DNA from: Aeromonas taiwanensis
Lineage (GTDB): Bacteria; Pseudomonadota; Gammaproteobacteria; Enterobacterales; Aeromonadaceae
Direction of reading: 5' to 3'
Length of the DNA: 64,000 nt
Assembly (NCBI RefSeq): GCF_000820165.1
Contig: NZ_CDDD01000101.1
Location: 186,001 to 250,000 of the forward strand
Shown here: one piece after another, positions 36,969 through 45,091 of the stretch
Position numbering within the stretch: position 1 is the first letter of the stretch
Layout of the letters: each line of letters opens with the position of its first letter
Notes under the pieces: model-generated
What the model saw: the letters and a program-made list of their open reading frames with translations, nothing else
What the model was told of the DNA's origin: nothing
The model's database searches: none
Program-made: the position numbers and the translations under genes

Positions 36969-37670
36969 TCACAGCGGCTTGTTGGCCCCCGGCAGCGGCT
37001 GCCAGGTAAGGCGGGTCACCCGGTTGCCCTGCACCTCGCAGGTGAGGCAGAGATCCTGCCATCCCTTCTCCCGGCGCAGGGAGACCTCCCCCTCGATGCC
37101 CTCGGCAGTCGTCTTGAGTTTGCCCTGCTCGAAGGTCACCTTGTCCCCGCCGGCGAGGGTCATCAGCTTGCCGTTGCAGAGCCAATGGGCAAGCTCGGCG
37201 CCCTTGAGCTTGATGCCCCCCTTGTCTGCCTTCTCCTCGGCGGGGCTAGCTGCAAACAGCGCCCCCAGTTCGGCGGACCGTTTGGTGAGCCAGGCCTCGC
37301 GCTGCTGCATGCTCATCTTGCTGACGAACTCGGCCGGCTGGCCCTTGTCGTCCAGCCACTGGGTCAGCTTGCCATTGTCGTCGAAGGCGAACTGGGCGGC
37401 AGGTTCCTTCACCCCGAACAGCTTGCCGCCCTTGAAGTAGTAGCGGCTCTCCCCCTCCTGCTTGCCCTGCTCGTTCATGATGGGCACGGCGATGATGACG
37501 GGGGTGCCGTCGATCCAGGCCTTGATGTCGACGCCGTCATGGCTGAACAGCCGGGTGTCGAGGGCGCTGTCGGCCCCCTTCTCCATCAGGGTGAACTGTT
37601 CCGCCAGCGTGGCGGCCAGAGACGGCAGGGAACAGAGTCCCAGCGTCAGAGCGATCAGGGTGTTGCGCAT
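36969..37670 (-). CDS. Exported protein of unknown function
   Basis: A 233-residue protein with a clear Sec signal peptide (MRNTLIALTLGLCSLPSLAA) and hence probably periplasmic. The body is hydrophilic with beta-rich stretches (ESRYYFKGGKLFGV, AQFAFDDNGKLTQW) recalling MORN/toxin-antitoxin-like strand repeats, and two C-terminal cysteines (DLCLTCEV) that could form a disulfide or bind metal. No family is recognised. AGGA lies 5 bases before the ATG. Its last codons are duplicated downstream. Confidence 0.75.
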   Translation of the reverse strand: MRNTLIALTLGLCSLPSLAATLAEQFTLMEKGADSALDTRLFSHDGVDIKAWIDGTPVIIAVPIMNEQGKQEGESRYYFKGGKLFGVKEPAAQFAFDDNGKLTQWLDDKGQPAEFVSKMSMQQREAWLTKRSAELGALFAASPAEEKADKGGIKLKGAELAHWLCNGKLMTLAGGDKVTFEQGKLKTTAEGIEGEVSLRREKGWQDLCLTCEVQGNRVTRLTWQPLPGANKPL

Positions 37671-37700
37671 AGTTGTCCTGTGATGGGCCCGCAGGCCGGA

Positions 37701-38096
37701 TTAACTCTCTACCAACCAGGCCCGCAACCCCTCCCGGTGAGCGTCGCTCAGGGGAAGGGACTGGCGGGTCCGGTAGTCAAAATGGATCAGGGTCGTCTCG
37801 GCCGTCACGGCCAGCTCGCCGTCCTGCCAGGCCTCCTGCCAGACCGTGAAGGAGCTGCTGCCGATGCGGCGCACTCCCGTCCTGATCGACACCTGCTGGC
37901 CATAGAAGAGCTCCCGTTTGAACTGCACCGTGTAGCCCGCGATGATCAGATGCCAGTCGTGCACATCCAGATCGGGGGAAAAGAGGCGAAACAGGGGATC
38001 ACGGGCCGATTCAAACCAGACCGCCGGCACCGTATTGTTGATGTGGCCGAGGGCGTCCGTCTCCTGAAAACGGGGTTGGATCTGCATTTCCAGCAT
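37701..38096 (-). CDS. 4HBT-type acyl-CoA thioesterase
   Basis: A 131-residue hotdog-fold protein. QPRFQETDALGHINNTVPAVWFE at the N-terminus is the hallmark of the YbgC/FadM-like thioesterases, with the catalytic aspartate in ETDALGH. Substrate unknown. ATG at 38096 is preceded by AAGGAG 9 bases upstream and gives the family N-terminus; an upstream frame to 38150 adds 18 atypical residues overlapping sgrR. Probably cotranscribed downstream of sgrR. Confidence 0.85.
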   Translation of the reverse strand: MLEMQIQPRFQETDALGHINNTVPAVWFESARDPLFRLFSPDLDVHDWHLIIAGYTVQFKRELFYGQQVSIRTGVRRIGSSSFTVWQEAWQDGELAVTAETTLIHFDYRTRQSLPLSDAHREGLRAWLVES

Positions 38097-38146
38097 GGGT
38101 ATCGACTCCTTGTCGTAGGACCGCGCACAGGCTAGCGCGCCAACCC

Positions 38147-39886
38147 TCACGACTCAAGCGTTCCGGCCCGGGGGTGAGAGCCTCCTCCGGTTTCCGCCGC
38201 CGCCATCTCCTGCTCGGGTCTTAGCCAGGCGCTGCGAAAATCGAACCAGCCGAGGGCCGTCATCCGCACCCCGTGCACGCCGACCCGGCTCTCCAGCTCC
38301 AGCCAGTGGTGAAACAGGGGAACGAACCAGCCCTGACGCTGCACCTCGGCCAGCAGAGCCCGGGGGCCGGGCTCGACGCCACTGGCGCGCCACTGCGTCA
38401 ATCCCTGCCACAGGGCCTGTCGCTTGCCCCACACCCTGCGCAGCAGCGGTGTCCCCTGCAACCAGGCATAGGAGGCGAAGGCGTGTTCGTGCTCCAGGTT
38501 GAGGGTGCCGAGCCAGAGATCCACGTCCTCGTCCGCCCCGCTCACCCAGTGGCCATAGTCCAGGGTACGCACCTCGAGCGTTATGCCCTGCTCTGCCAGC
38601 AGGCTGCTCATGGCACCGGCGCACTCCTCAAACTCCAGGTGCTGGTTGAAGCAGGCCAGCACCAGGCGGGTCGGCAAACAGGCCGGGGCGGGCTCGGGGG
38701 CAGGCAGGGCCTCGCGCCAGTGGGGCAGCAGGCCCAGGGCGCTGGTCCAGCCCCGCTGCAGCTCGGGGGCAACCCGCGCCATCAGGGCGATGGGGTTGAG
38801 CAGCCGGCTCAACCACTGGCGCAGGGCGGGATCCTGCAGTTGCGCGGATCTGTCGTCCTGCAGCAGGAAGTAGCAGCCGGATTCGAGCTCGGACTCGCCG
38901 CGCATGGTGCCGAGCTCCGGGCTGTCACTGCCAAGCCGCAGGTGGCTCTCCAGCCGATCCGCCAGCTCCGGCAGCATCCAGATGTCGATCTCGTCGAGCA
39001 GAGCCCGCAGGCCGAAGTAGTCGTCGAAGGCCTCCAGACACAGGTGCAGGGGATCGTTGGCGGTCACCCGATAAGGGCCCGTCCCCACCGGCTGCAGGGC
39101 AAAGCCCGGCTCCCCCTTGAGCTCGCGGGGCAGGATGGCCGCCACCGGCTCCGCCAGCAGATGGGGAAGCAGGGGATCCGGGCTGTCGAGGTGCAGATCC
39201 AGGGTGCGGGGCCAGGGGCTCTCCAGCCGGACGAGATGGGCGAACAGGGGGCGATCCCGCAGCTCCTGCAGGCTCTCCATCACGTCCTCCACCGCCAGCA
39301 TGCGACCGTGGTGGAAGCGCACCGCCGGCCTCAGGTAGAAGCGCCAGTGGCAGGGACCCAGACACTCCCAGTGGTGGGCGAGATCCCCCTCGATTTCCCC
39401 ATTTTCCTCATTTCGCCGGGTCAGGCCGTTGAAGAGCTGGCGGCTCAGGTGCACCTCGGAACGGCGCAGGGGGTCGGTGGGCAGCAGGCGCGGCAAGGGC
39501 CGGTAGTAAGGCACCCTCAGGATCTGGCGCCCCTCCCGGGTGGCCTGGCCGAGCTGCTCGATGAGCAGCGGGGTGAGCAGATCCAGCCTATCCTCCGCCA
39601 GCCGCACCGCCTGGGCGAGCTGGCCCTGGCTCAGCAGATCCCGCAGCCGCCGGCGGGTCAGGCTCTCCTGGTTGTCCAGCAGGGTGAGCCGGGATCGCCG
39701 CCCCCGCCCGGCCTCGGCCGACCAGTCGAGCCAGCCCTGCTCCTGCATCCGGCGCAGCAGCAGGCGGGCGTTGCGCGGGGTGCAGCAGAGCAGATCCGCC
39801 ACCTCGGCGAGGCTTGTCTCCCGCTCGTCGCCGCCAAGCTGCTGGGCGAGCCGTTGGAATTGCTGGTAAAGGCGGCTGCTGGGCAT
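38147..39886 (-). CDS. sgrR: Transcriptional regulator SgrR of sugar-phosphate stress
   Basis: A 579-residue regulator with an N-terminal winged helix (residues 1-115, starting MPSSRLYQQFQRL) and a C-terminal SBP_bac_5 solute-binding domain (about 155-480). Blocks ILRVPYYRPLPRLLP, RRNEENGEIEGDLAHHW and the terminal ALGWFDFRSAWL match E. coli SgrR closely. SgrR activates the small RNA SgrS in glucose-phosphate stress. ATG at 39886 aligns with the E. coli start; an in-frame ATG at 39916 with GAGGAAG about 10 bases upstream is an alternative. A divergent SgrT-like gene lies at 39992. Confidence 0.92.
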   Translation of the reverse strand: MPSSRLYQQFQRLAQQLGGDERETSLAEVADLLCCTPRNARLLLRRMQEQGWLDWSAEAGRGRRSRLTLLDNQESLTRRRLRDLLSQGQLAQAVRLAEDRLDLLTPLLIEQLGQATREGRQILRVPYYRPLPRLLPTDPLRRSEVHLSRQLFNGLTRRNEENGEIEGDLAHHWECLGPCHWRFYLRPAVRFHHGRMLAVEDVMESLQELRDRPLFAHLVRLESPWPRTLDLHLDSPDPLLPHLLAEPVAAILPRELKGEPGFALQPVGTGPYRVTANDPLHLCLEAFDDYFGLRALLDEIDIWMLPELADRLESHLRLGSDSPELGTMRGESELESGCYFLLQDDRSAQLQDPALRQWLSRLLNPIALMARVAPELQRGWTSALGLLPHWREALPAPEPAPACLPTRLVLACFNQHLEFEECAGAMSSLLAEQGITLEVRTLDYGHWVSGADEDVDLWLGTLNLEHEHAFASYAWLQGTPLLRRVWGKRQALWQGLTQWRASGVEPGPRALLAEVQRQGWFVPLFHHWLELESRVGVHGVRMTALGWFDFRSAWLRPEQEMAAAETGGGSHPRAGTLES

Positions 39887-39929
39887 AAAAGAGGAAATCC
39901 TTGTGAGAAAAGTCATCAGTTTTTACTTC

Positions 39930-40250
39930 CTCATTTTAGCTCAATACTGCTGGCGAACGTGAACACCACAGCACAGCACAGGAGCACCATCATGAGCCAA
40001 GCCACCCCCCTCAAGCCGAACCGGATCCAGCAGACCCTGCGTCGCTACTTCCTGCGGATCCTGCACCGTCCCCTGGCACTGGTCGAGGATCCCATGAGCC
40101 AGCTCAACCGCCTGATGCAGTGGGACATGCACCAGATAGACGATCGGGAATATCGCCGCCGCCTCTGAGCGGGCTTCGGACGGGCCATGGCGTTCTCCGA
40201 CATAGCTTTGCCGGATTGGGTGGTTTACATCGGCGCCGGGCCTGCTAGAT
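39930..40250 (+). ncRNA. sgrS: Candidate SgrS-type dual-function RNA containing the small gene
   Basis: In enterobacteria SgrS is transcribed divergently from sgrR, encodes SgrT in its 5' part and pairs with ptsG mRNA through a 3' segment. Here the gene order and the SgrT-like frame are present. A possible promoter is TTTTTA/AATACT (39920-39948, 17-base spacer). Downstream of the frame, GGATTGGGTGG near 40213-40223 loosely recalls the E. coli pairing region GTATTGGTG. A convincing terminator was not found, so both ends are guesses. Confidence 0.35.
39992..40168 (+). CDS. sgrT: SgrT-like small protein
   Basis: A 58-residue basic protein with AGGAG 7 bases before its ATG. The segment QLNRLMQWDMHQIDDRE (residues 37-53) resembles the end of E. 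coli SgrT, which as recalled reads EGLMQWDDRNSES; LMQWD is identical. SgrT inhibits the glucose PTS permease PtsG during sugar-phosphate stress. The location directly divergent from sgrR supports the assignment. The N-terminal half (basic, RRYFLRILHRP) is longer than in E. coli and may form an amphipathic helix. Short length makes the homology call tentative but specific. Confidence 0.65.
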   Translation: MSQATPLKPNRIQQTLRRYFLRILHRPLALVEDPMSQLNRLMQWDMHQIDDREYRRRL

Positions 40251-40251
40251 T

Positions 40252-40267
40252 GGACGTCTATCCATCC
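40252..40267 (+). promoter_or_regulatory. Possible MetJ met box before metY
   Basis: GGACGTCT matches seven of eight bases of the met-box consensus AGACGTCT; the following eight bases (ATCCATCC) match only weakly. It lies about 45 bases before the metY ATG. Confidence 0.35.
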
Positions 40268-40297
40268 ATGATGGCGACATCCAACAAGGAGTGTGTG

Positions 40298-41566
40298 ATG
40301 AAAGATGCGACCCTGGCCCTGCACCACGGCTTTGCCAACGACCCCACCACCAAGGCGGTGGCCGTGCCCATCTACCAGACGGTGGCCTACGAGTTCGAGA
40401 GCGCCCAGCACGGGGCGGATCTGTTCAACCTGGCGGTGCCGGGCAACATCTACACCCGTATCATGAACCCGACCAACGACGTGCTGGAGCAGCGGATGGC
40501 CGCCCTGGAGGGGGGGATCGCCGGCCTGGTGGTCTCGGCGGGTTCCGCCGCCATCACCTACGCCATCCAGGCGCTGACCGCCGCCGGCGACAACATCGTC
40601 TCCACCCCCCAGCTCTATGGCGGCACCTACACATTGTTCGCCCACATGCTGCCAAGCTTCGGGGTCGAGGTGCGCTTCGCCAGGGATGACAGCGCCGAGG
40701 CCATCGCCGCCCTCATCGACGACAGGACCAAGGCGGTCTATTGCGAGAGCATCGGCAACCCGGCGGGCAACATCGTCGACATCGCGGCCCTGGCCAAGGC
40801 GGCCCACGCCCGTGGCGTGCCCCTCATCGTCGACAACACGGTCGCTACCCCGGTCTTGTGCAAGCCCATCGAGCACGGCGCCGACATCGTGGTGCACAGC
40901 CTGACCAAATATGTCGGCGGCCACGGCAACTCCCTGGGGGGCGTCATCGTCGACGCGGGCAAGTTCCCCTGGGCGGATCACGCCGAGCGCTTCCCCCAGC
41001 TCACCCGACCCGAGCCCTCCTACCACGGGGTGGTCTACACCGAGGCCTTCGGCCCTGCCGCCTTCATCGGCCGGGTGCGCACCGTGCCCCTGCGCAACAC
41101 GGGTGCGGCGCTCGCCCCCATGAACGCCTTCCTGCTGCTGCAGGGGCTGGAGACCCTCAGCCTGCGCATGGAGCGCCACGTGGACAACGCCCTGCGGGTG
41201 GCCCACCACCTCAAGCACCACCCCAAGGTGGCCTGGGTCAGCTACGCCGGCCTGCCGGGTCATCCCCACTATCCCCTCGCGGAGAAGTACATGGCGGGTC
41301 GCCCGTCCGCCATCCTCTCCTTCGGCCTGAAGGAGGGCTACGAGGCGGGGGTGCGCTTCTACGATGCGCTCAAGATCTTCAAGCGGCTGGTCAACATCGG
41401 GGATGCCAAGTCCCTGGCCTGCCACCCCGCCTCCACCACCCACCGTCAGCTCAGCGAAGAGGAGCAGGCCAAGGCCGGGGTGAAACCTGAGATGATCCGG
41501 CTGTCGGTGGGGATCGAGGCCATCGAGGACATACTGGCGGATCTGGATCAGGCGCTGGAGGCCTGA
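40298..41566 (+). CDS. O-acetylhomoserine sulfhydrylase family enzyme (MetY-like)
   Basis: A 422-residue cytosolic PLP enzyme of the Cys/Met metabolism family. The lysine forming the Schiff base is in HSLTKYVGGHGNSLGG (about residue 207); TPQLYGGTY and the C-terminal NIGDAKSLACHPASTTH are typical of O-acetylhomoserine aminocarboxypropyltransferases, which use sulfide or methanethiol to make homocysteine or methionine. ATG at 40298 follows AAGGA at 7 bases. A partial met box lies upstream. Gamma-lyase activity cannot be excluded by sequence alone. Confidence 0.88.
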   Translation: MKDATLALHHGFANDPTTKAVAVPIYQTVAYEFESAQHGADLFNLAVPGNIYTRIMNPTNDVLEQRMAALEGGIAGLVVSAGSAAITYAIQALTAAGDNIVSTPQLYGGTYTLFAHMLPSFGVEVRFARDDSAEAIAALIDDRTKAVYCESIGNPAGNIVDIAALAKAAHARGVPLIVDNTVATPVLCKPIEHGADIVVHSLTKYVGGHGNSLGGVIVDAGKFPWADHAERFPQLTRPEPSYHGVVYTEAFGPAAFIGRVRTVPLRNTGAALAPMNAFLLLQGLETLSLRMERHVDNALRVAHHLKHHPKVAWVSYAGLPGHPHYPLAEKYMAGRPSAILSFGLKEGYEAGVRFYDALKIFKRLVNIGDAKSLACHPASTTHRQLSEEEQAKAGVKPEMIRLSVGIEAIEDILADLDQALEA

Positions 41567-41580
41567 GTCAGTCAACGCAG

Positions 41581-41607
41581 GAGCGGGCATCCAGCCCGCT
41601 CTTTTTT
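41581..41607 (+). terminator. Terminator of metY
   Basis: GAGCGGGC/GCCCGCTC with a five-base loop and six T residues follows the stop by 14 bases. Confidence 0.9.
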
Positions 41608-41674
41608 GGCCAGCGGTGAACCTGCCACCGCGCCGCTGCGTATTACCGCCTTCCGTCACTGCGTCGAGGTTTCC

Positions 41675-42301
41675 ATGATAGTCCTGCACCACCTGAACAA
41701 ATCCCGCTCCCAGCGCATCATCTGGCTGCTCGAAGAGCTGGGCCTGCCCTATGAGATCAAGGCGTATCAGCGCGACGCCACCACCTTTCTGGCGCCCCCC
41801 GAGCTCAAGGCCGTCCACCCCCTCGGCAAGTCGCCGGTCATCGAGTTCGACGGCCGGGTGCTGGCCGAATCGGGCGCCATCACCGAATACCTGATCGCCC
41901 GCCACGCCCCGGAACGGCTGGCACCGGCCACCGACAGCCCGGAGTATGCCGAATACCTGCAGTGGCTCCACTTCGCCGAGAGCTCCGGCATTCTGCCGCT
42001 GCTGCTCGACATGTTCGTGCGCAAGGACGGCAGCCCAATGCGCTTCCTGCCGGACTACGCCAAAGCCGAGTGCGCCAAGGTGCTGGGCTACCTCAACGAG
42101 GTGCTGGCGAACCGCCGCTACCTGGTGGCCGATCGCCTCACCGGTGCCGACATCCTGAACTCCTTCCTGGTGGATCTGCTGGCCCAGAGCGGCCAGCTGG
42201 ACCAGTTCCCGCATTTGCAGGCCTACTGGCAGCGGCTCAACACCCACCCGGCCCGCCAGAAGGCTGCGGCGCTGGAGCACGAACTGGACAAGAGCGCCTG
42301 A
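41675..42301 (+). CDS. Glutathione S-transferase family protein
   Basis: A 208-residue cytosolic protein with an N-terminal thioredoxin-like domain (residues 1-78; HHLNKSRSQRIIWLLEELG, and KSPVIEFDG with the cis-proline, then ESGAI) and an all-helical C-terminal domain. The probable catalytic residue is Ser8 or Ser10 in NKSRSQR. The substrate is unknown. ATG at 41675 has GAGG 6 bases upstream. Between two terminators, so monocistronic. Confidence 0.9.
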   Translation: MIVLHHLNKSRSQRIIWLLEELGLPYEIKAYQRDATTFLAPPELKAVHPLGKSPVIEFDGRVLAESGAITEYLIARHAPERLAPATDSPEYAEYLQWLHFAESSGILPLLLDMFVRKDGSPMRFLPDYAKAECAKVLGYLNEVLANRRYLVADRLTGADILNSFLVDLLAQSGQLDQFPHLQAYWQRLNTHPARQKAAALEHELDKSA

Positions 42302-42327
42302 TCCCCATCCCGTGCGCCTCGCCATGC

Positions 42328-42354
42328 AAAACGCCCCGATGATCGGGGCGTTTT
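42328..42354. terminator. Bidirectional terminator between GST gene and yqhD
   Basis: AAAACGCCCCGAT and ATCGGGGCGTTTT form a perfect 13-base-pair stem with a one-base centre plus T-rich flank. Confidence 0.85.
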
Positions 42355-42377
42355 CTTTTCCGTTGGCCTGTCAGTGA

Positions 42378-42407
42378 TCAGAGGGCGTGAGAGAGGATCC
42401 ACACCAC
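42378..42407 (-). repeat. Diverged copy of the yqhD 3' end
   Basis: On the minus strand these 30 bases encode VVWILSHAL then TGA, in frame with and 48 bases downstream of the yqhD end (42426-42455), which encodes VARILSHAL then TAA. Twenty-two of 30 bases agree, and within ILSHAL plus the stop every difference is synonymous. Confidence 0.65.
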
Positions 42408-42425
42408 TATGGTTGCCAGGATGAC

Positions 42426-43577
42426 TTAAAGCGCGTGGGACAGGATCCTGGCCACCTTGTCCGGATCTATGTCCTGCTGCTCCCCGAGCGCGGTCAGGCC
42501 GAACAGCTTGAGGTTGGAGCAGATCCCCGGGATGCAGCGCGCATCCAGGCCATAGTCGGCGAGGCGGGTGCCCACCCCCATCTGCCGGAAGAACTGCTCG
42601 GTGCGGATAATAGCCTCCTCGATGCGCAGCGCCCTGTCCTCGCGGCTGGAGTGCCAGACCCGCTCGGCGAACTGGGCCAGCTTCTCCTGCTTCTGGGCCG
42701 CTTGCTCCCGCAGCAGGGAGGGCAGCACTACCGCCAGACTCTGGGCATGATCCAGCCCGTGCAGGGCGGTGAGCTGGTGACCGATGGCGTGGGTGGACCA
42801 GTCCTGGGGCACGCCGCGGCCGATGAGGCCGTTGAGGGCCAGGCTCGCCGCCCACATCAGGTTGGCACGCACCTGGTAGTGGGTGGGCTCCGCCAGCGCC
42901 CGCGGGCCGTTGTCCACCAGCACCTGCAACAGGCCTTCCGCCAGCCGGTCCTGCACCTCGCCCCCTACCGGGAAGGTGAGGTACTGCTCGAGGATGTGGA
43001 CGAAGGCATCCACCACCCCGTTGCCCACCTGGCGCGGCGGCAGGCTGTAGGTGGTGGTGGGATCCAGCACCGCAAAGCTCGGCAGCACCAGCGGGCTCAT
43101 GAAGGAGAGCTTGGCCTCCCCCCGGCTCACCACGGCGGCCGGGTTGCTCTCCGAGCCGGTGGCCGGCAGGGTCAGCACGCAGCCGAGCGGCAGCGCCGCC
43201 TTGACGGGGGCCTTGTGCAGCAGGATGTCCCAGGGATCGTCCCCCTCGAAGCGGGCTGCGGCGGCCACGAACTTGGTGCCGTCCACCACTGAGCCGCCCC
43301 CCACCGCCAGCAGGAAGTCGATGCGCTCGCGCTTGACCAGGTCCACCGCCTCCATCAGCTGATCGTACTGGGGATTGGCGCCGATGCCGGGGAACTCCAG
43401 CCACTCCCGGCCCGCCAGCGCCTGGGTCAGCTGGTCATAGACCCCGTTCTGCTTGATGCTGCCGCCGCCGTAGAGCACCAGCAAACGGCTGCCGGCCGGG
43501 ATCAGCTCGGCCAGGGTGGCGATCTGGCCCTCACCGAAACAGACGCGGGTGGGATTGGCATATTGGAAGTTGTACAC
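42426..43577 (-). CDS. yqhD: YqhD-type iron/zinc-dependent alcohol (aldehyde) dehydrogenase
   Basis: A 383-residue group III alcohol dehydrogenase related to E. coli YqhD, which reduces aldehydes with NADPH and helps detoxify lipid peroxidation products. The cofactor motif is GGGSVVDGTKF (about 94-104), preceded by YGGGSIK. The metal ligands lie in NGVVDAFVH, GHQLTALHGLDHAQ. The start is taken as GTG at 43577, which has GAGGG 7 bases upstream and aligns with the E. coli N-terminus; the ATG at 43601 has no ribosome site. A partial duplicate of its 3' end follows. Confidence 0.92.
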   Translation of the reverse strand: MYNFQYANPTRVCFGEGQIATLAELIPAGSRLLVLYGGGSIKQNGVYDQLTQALAGREWLEFPGIGANPQYDQLMEAVDLVKRERIDFLLAVGGGSVVDGTKFVAAAARFEGDDPWDILLHKAPVKAALPLGCVLTLPATGSESNPAAVVSRGEAKLSFMSPLVLPSFAVLDPTTTYSLPPRQVGNGVVDAFVHILEQYLTFPVGGEVQDRLAEGLLQVLVDNGPRALAEPTHYQVRANLMWAASLALNGLIGRGVPQDWSTHAIGHQLTALHGLDHAQSLAVVLPSLLREQAAQKQEKLAQFAERVWHSSREDRALRIEEAIIRTEQFFRQMGVGTRLADYGLDARCIPGICSNLKLFGLTALGEQQDIDPDKVARILSHAL

Positions 43578-43779
43578 GGCTGAGCCCTCGGTTGAATGCA
43601 TGCAGGGGGATTGTGCGCCTGCCGTGCCGTCAGGTCAAAAGCGAGAGCGCACCGTCAAAACTGCGATGCCGAACGGGTACCCTGACCCGGTTTTGCTATG
43701 GTGAAAGCGGGAGGCGACCTCGCCCTCCCGTCGTCACGACCCCTCCCGGGGTCCCTTTCCCAGCCACAGGGTCTCAATC

Positions 43780-44364
43780 ATGAAACTGAAGCACGCATGG
43801 ATCGCCGGCGCACTCGCCCTCTGCACTCATCCCTTGTTACAGGCCGCCGAGGTGGCCACCCATGTCGCGGTCACGCCGGGTCAGGCCAGCCTGGCGGAGG
43901 AGCTGAAGGCCGAGGCCACCGTCACCGCCATCGATCTGGCCACCCGCAAGGTCAGCCTGAAGAATGCCGAAGGCCGGACCTTCGATCTCGTCGCCGACGA
44001 GAAGGTGAGCAACCTGCAGCGCCTCAAGGTCGGGGACGTGGTGGCCTTGCGATACCTGCAATTGCTGGATCTGACGCTGCTCAAGGGCACCGCCGGGGTG
44101 AGAAAACGGGTGGTGGAAACGGAGGAGAGCAAGGCCGCCCCGGGGGAGCAACCCGCGATCGGCGCCGGCATGCAGACGACTATCTATGCGGACGTCATCG
44201 ACGTCGACAAGGAGCAGCAGACCATCAGGGTCAAGGGAGTGGACAAGACCCTCACCCTCAAGGTGAAGGATCCCGCCCAGCTCGCCCTGATCGCCAAGGG
44301 GGATCAGATCAAGGCCGTGCAGACCACGGCCATCGCCATCGGCATAGCCCCGAAACAGCCCTGA
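43780..44364 (+). CDS. Exported two-repeat protein of unknown function
   Basis: A 194-residue protein with a Sec signal peptide (MKLKHAWIAGALALCTHPLLQAA), so periplasmic. The mature part seems to contain two similar beta-rich units: residues about 47-90 (ATVTAIDLATRKVSL ... LKVGDVV) and about 137-180 (YADVIDVDKEQQTIRV ... IAKGDQIK), each like a small OB/DUF5666-type barrel. No function is known. It is preceded by a 200-base spacer and has no cotranscribed partner. Confidence 0.78.
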   Translation: MKLKHAWIAGALALCTHPLLQAAEVATHVAVTPGQASLAEELKAEATVTAIDLATRKVSLKNAEGRTFDLVADEKVSNLQRLKVGDVVALRYLQLLDLTLLKGTAGVRKRVVETEESKAAPGEQPAIGAGMQTTIYADVIDVDKEQQTIRVKGVDKTLTLKVKDPAQLALIAKGDQIKAVQTTAIAIGIAPKQP

Positions 44365-44463
44365 TCCCCGCTCTGGGCAGGGAGGATCAAGACCCTCCCT
44401 GCTTTCATCCGGCCCGGTCCCCCCGGGATCTCGACACCCTGGCAGGACGCTCTTTCATTCCCG

Positions 44464-44892
44464 TCACGCCTGCACGAGCGACGACTTGCCAGTGAGGCGA
44501 TCCATGGCCGCCTCGAGCATGGCATCGCGCTGCTCGATGAGTCCCCGGGTCTGACTCTCCCGCTCCTCATCCGGGAGTGTCTTGTCGTCGGCCAGGCGCT
44601 TGATCTGGCTCTCGAGATCGTCAAATTTTTTGCGATCGAAGCCCAGGGCCTTGTCCACCATCTGCTGCACCCGCGCATCCTTGACGCCACCGGTCAGGGC
44701 CGTACTCTTGCCATTCCTGGCCAGGTGCTCGTAGGTGAGTGCCTGCTGCGCCTTGCCGGTCAGCGCCTGGCTGGAGAGGCTGACCTGCTGGGACCAGCCG
44801 CTCTGCTTGTCGTCGCTGTCGCCGAGGGTGGCCAGGGCACGGCTCTGGGACGCGCTCTGGGCGAGCTGCTGACCATAGGGTTTGATATCCAT
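44464..44892 (-). CDS. Unknown 142-residue helical protein
   Basis: A hydrophilic protein without signal peptide or membrane segment, rich in Gln, Ser, Lys and Asp. The first 60 residues are Ser/Gln-rich and probably disordered; the rest is helical with charged repeats (DRKKFDDLESQIKRLADDK). Not recognised. GGAG about 5 bases before ATG at 44892 supports the start, though the frame stays open upstream to 45261 without coding character. A terminator-like hairpin lies upstream, belonging to ydfG. Confidence 0.65.
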   Translation of the reverse strand: MDIKPYGQQLAQSASQSRALATLGDSDDKQSGWSQQVSLSSQALTGKAQQALTYEHLARNGKSTALTGGVKDARVQQMVDKALGFDRKKFDDLESQIKRLADDKTLPDEERESQTRGLIEQRDAMLEAAMDRLTGKSSLVQA

Positions 44893-45038
44893 GAAGACTC
44901 CATGCTGACTGCCGGTCGCACCGGCCTTTGGGGCACTTCGCCCCGCCATGGCCTGGGGGCAGCAAATTGCGGGCCAACATGAGTACCTTGCGCCAGACAA
45001 CCCGGAGTCACGCCCCCCCGGCCTCGCCGCCATAAAAA

Positions 45039-45066
45039 AAGAGAGGCGCCGAAGGGCGCCTCTCTT
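45039..45066 (-). terminator. Terminator of ydfG
   Basis: AAGAGAGGCGCC/GGCGCCTCTCTT with a GAAG loop; the adjoining A-run at 45033-45039 becomes a U-run on the minus-strand transcript. Confidence 0.85.
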
Positions 45067-45091
45067 GGGTGGGTGAGCCACCAGGCCGGCC

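Noticed and set aside
40169-40297. SAM riboswitch upstream of metY
   Set aside because: No SAM-riboswitch core or terminator/antiterminator arrangement could be drawn; a met-box-like octamer is a better explanation.
39941-42325. 794-codon antisense frame spanning sgrT, metY and the GST gene
   Set aside because: It crosses three well-supported plus-strand genes and two terminators and has no recognisable domain.
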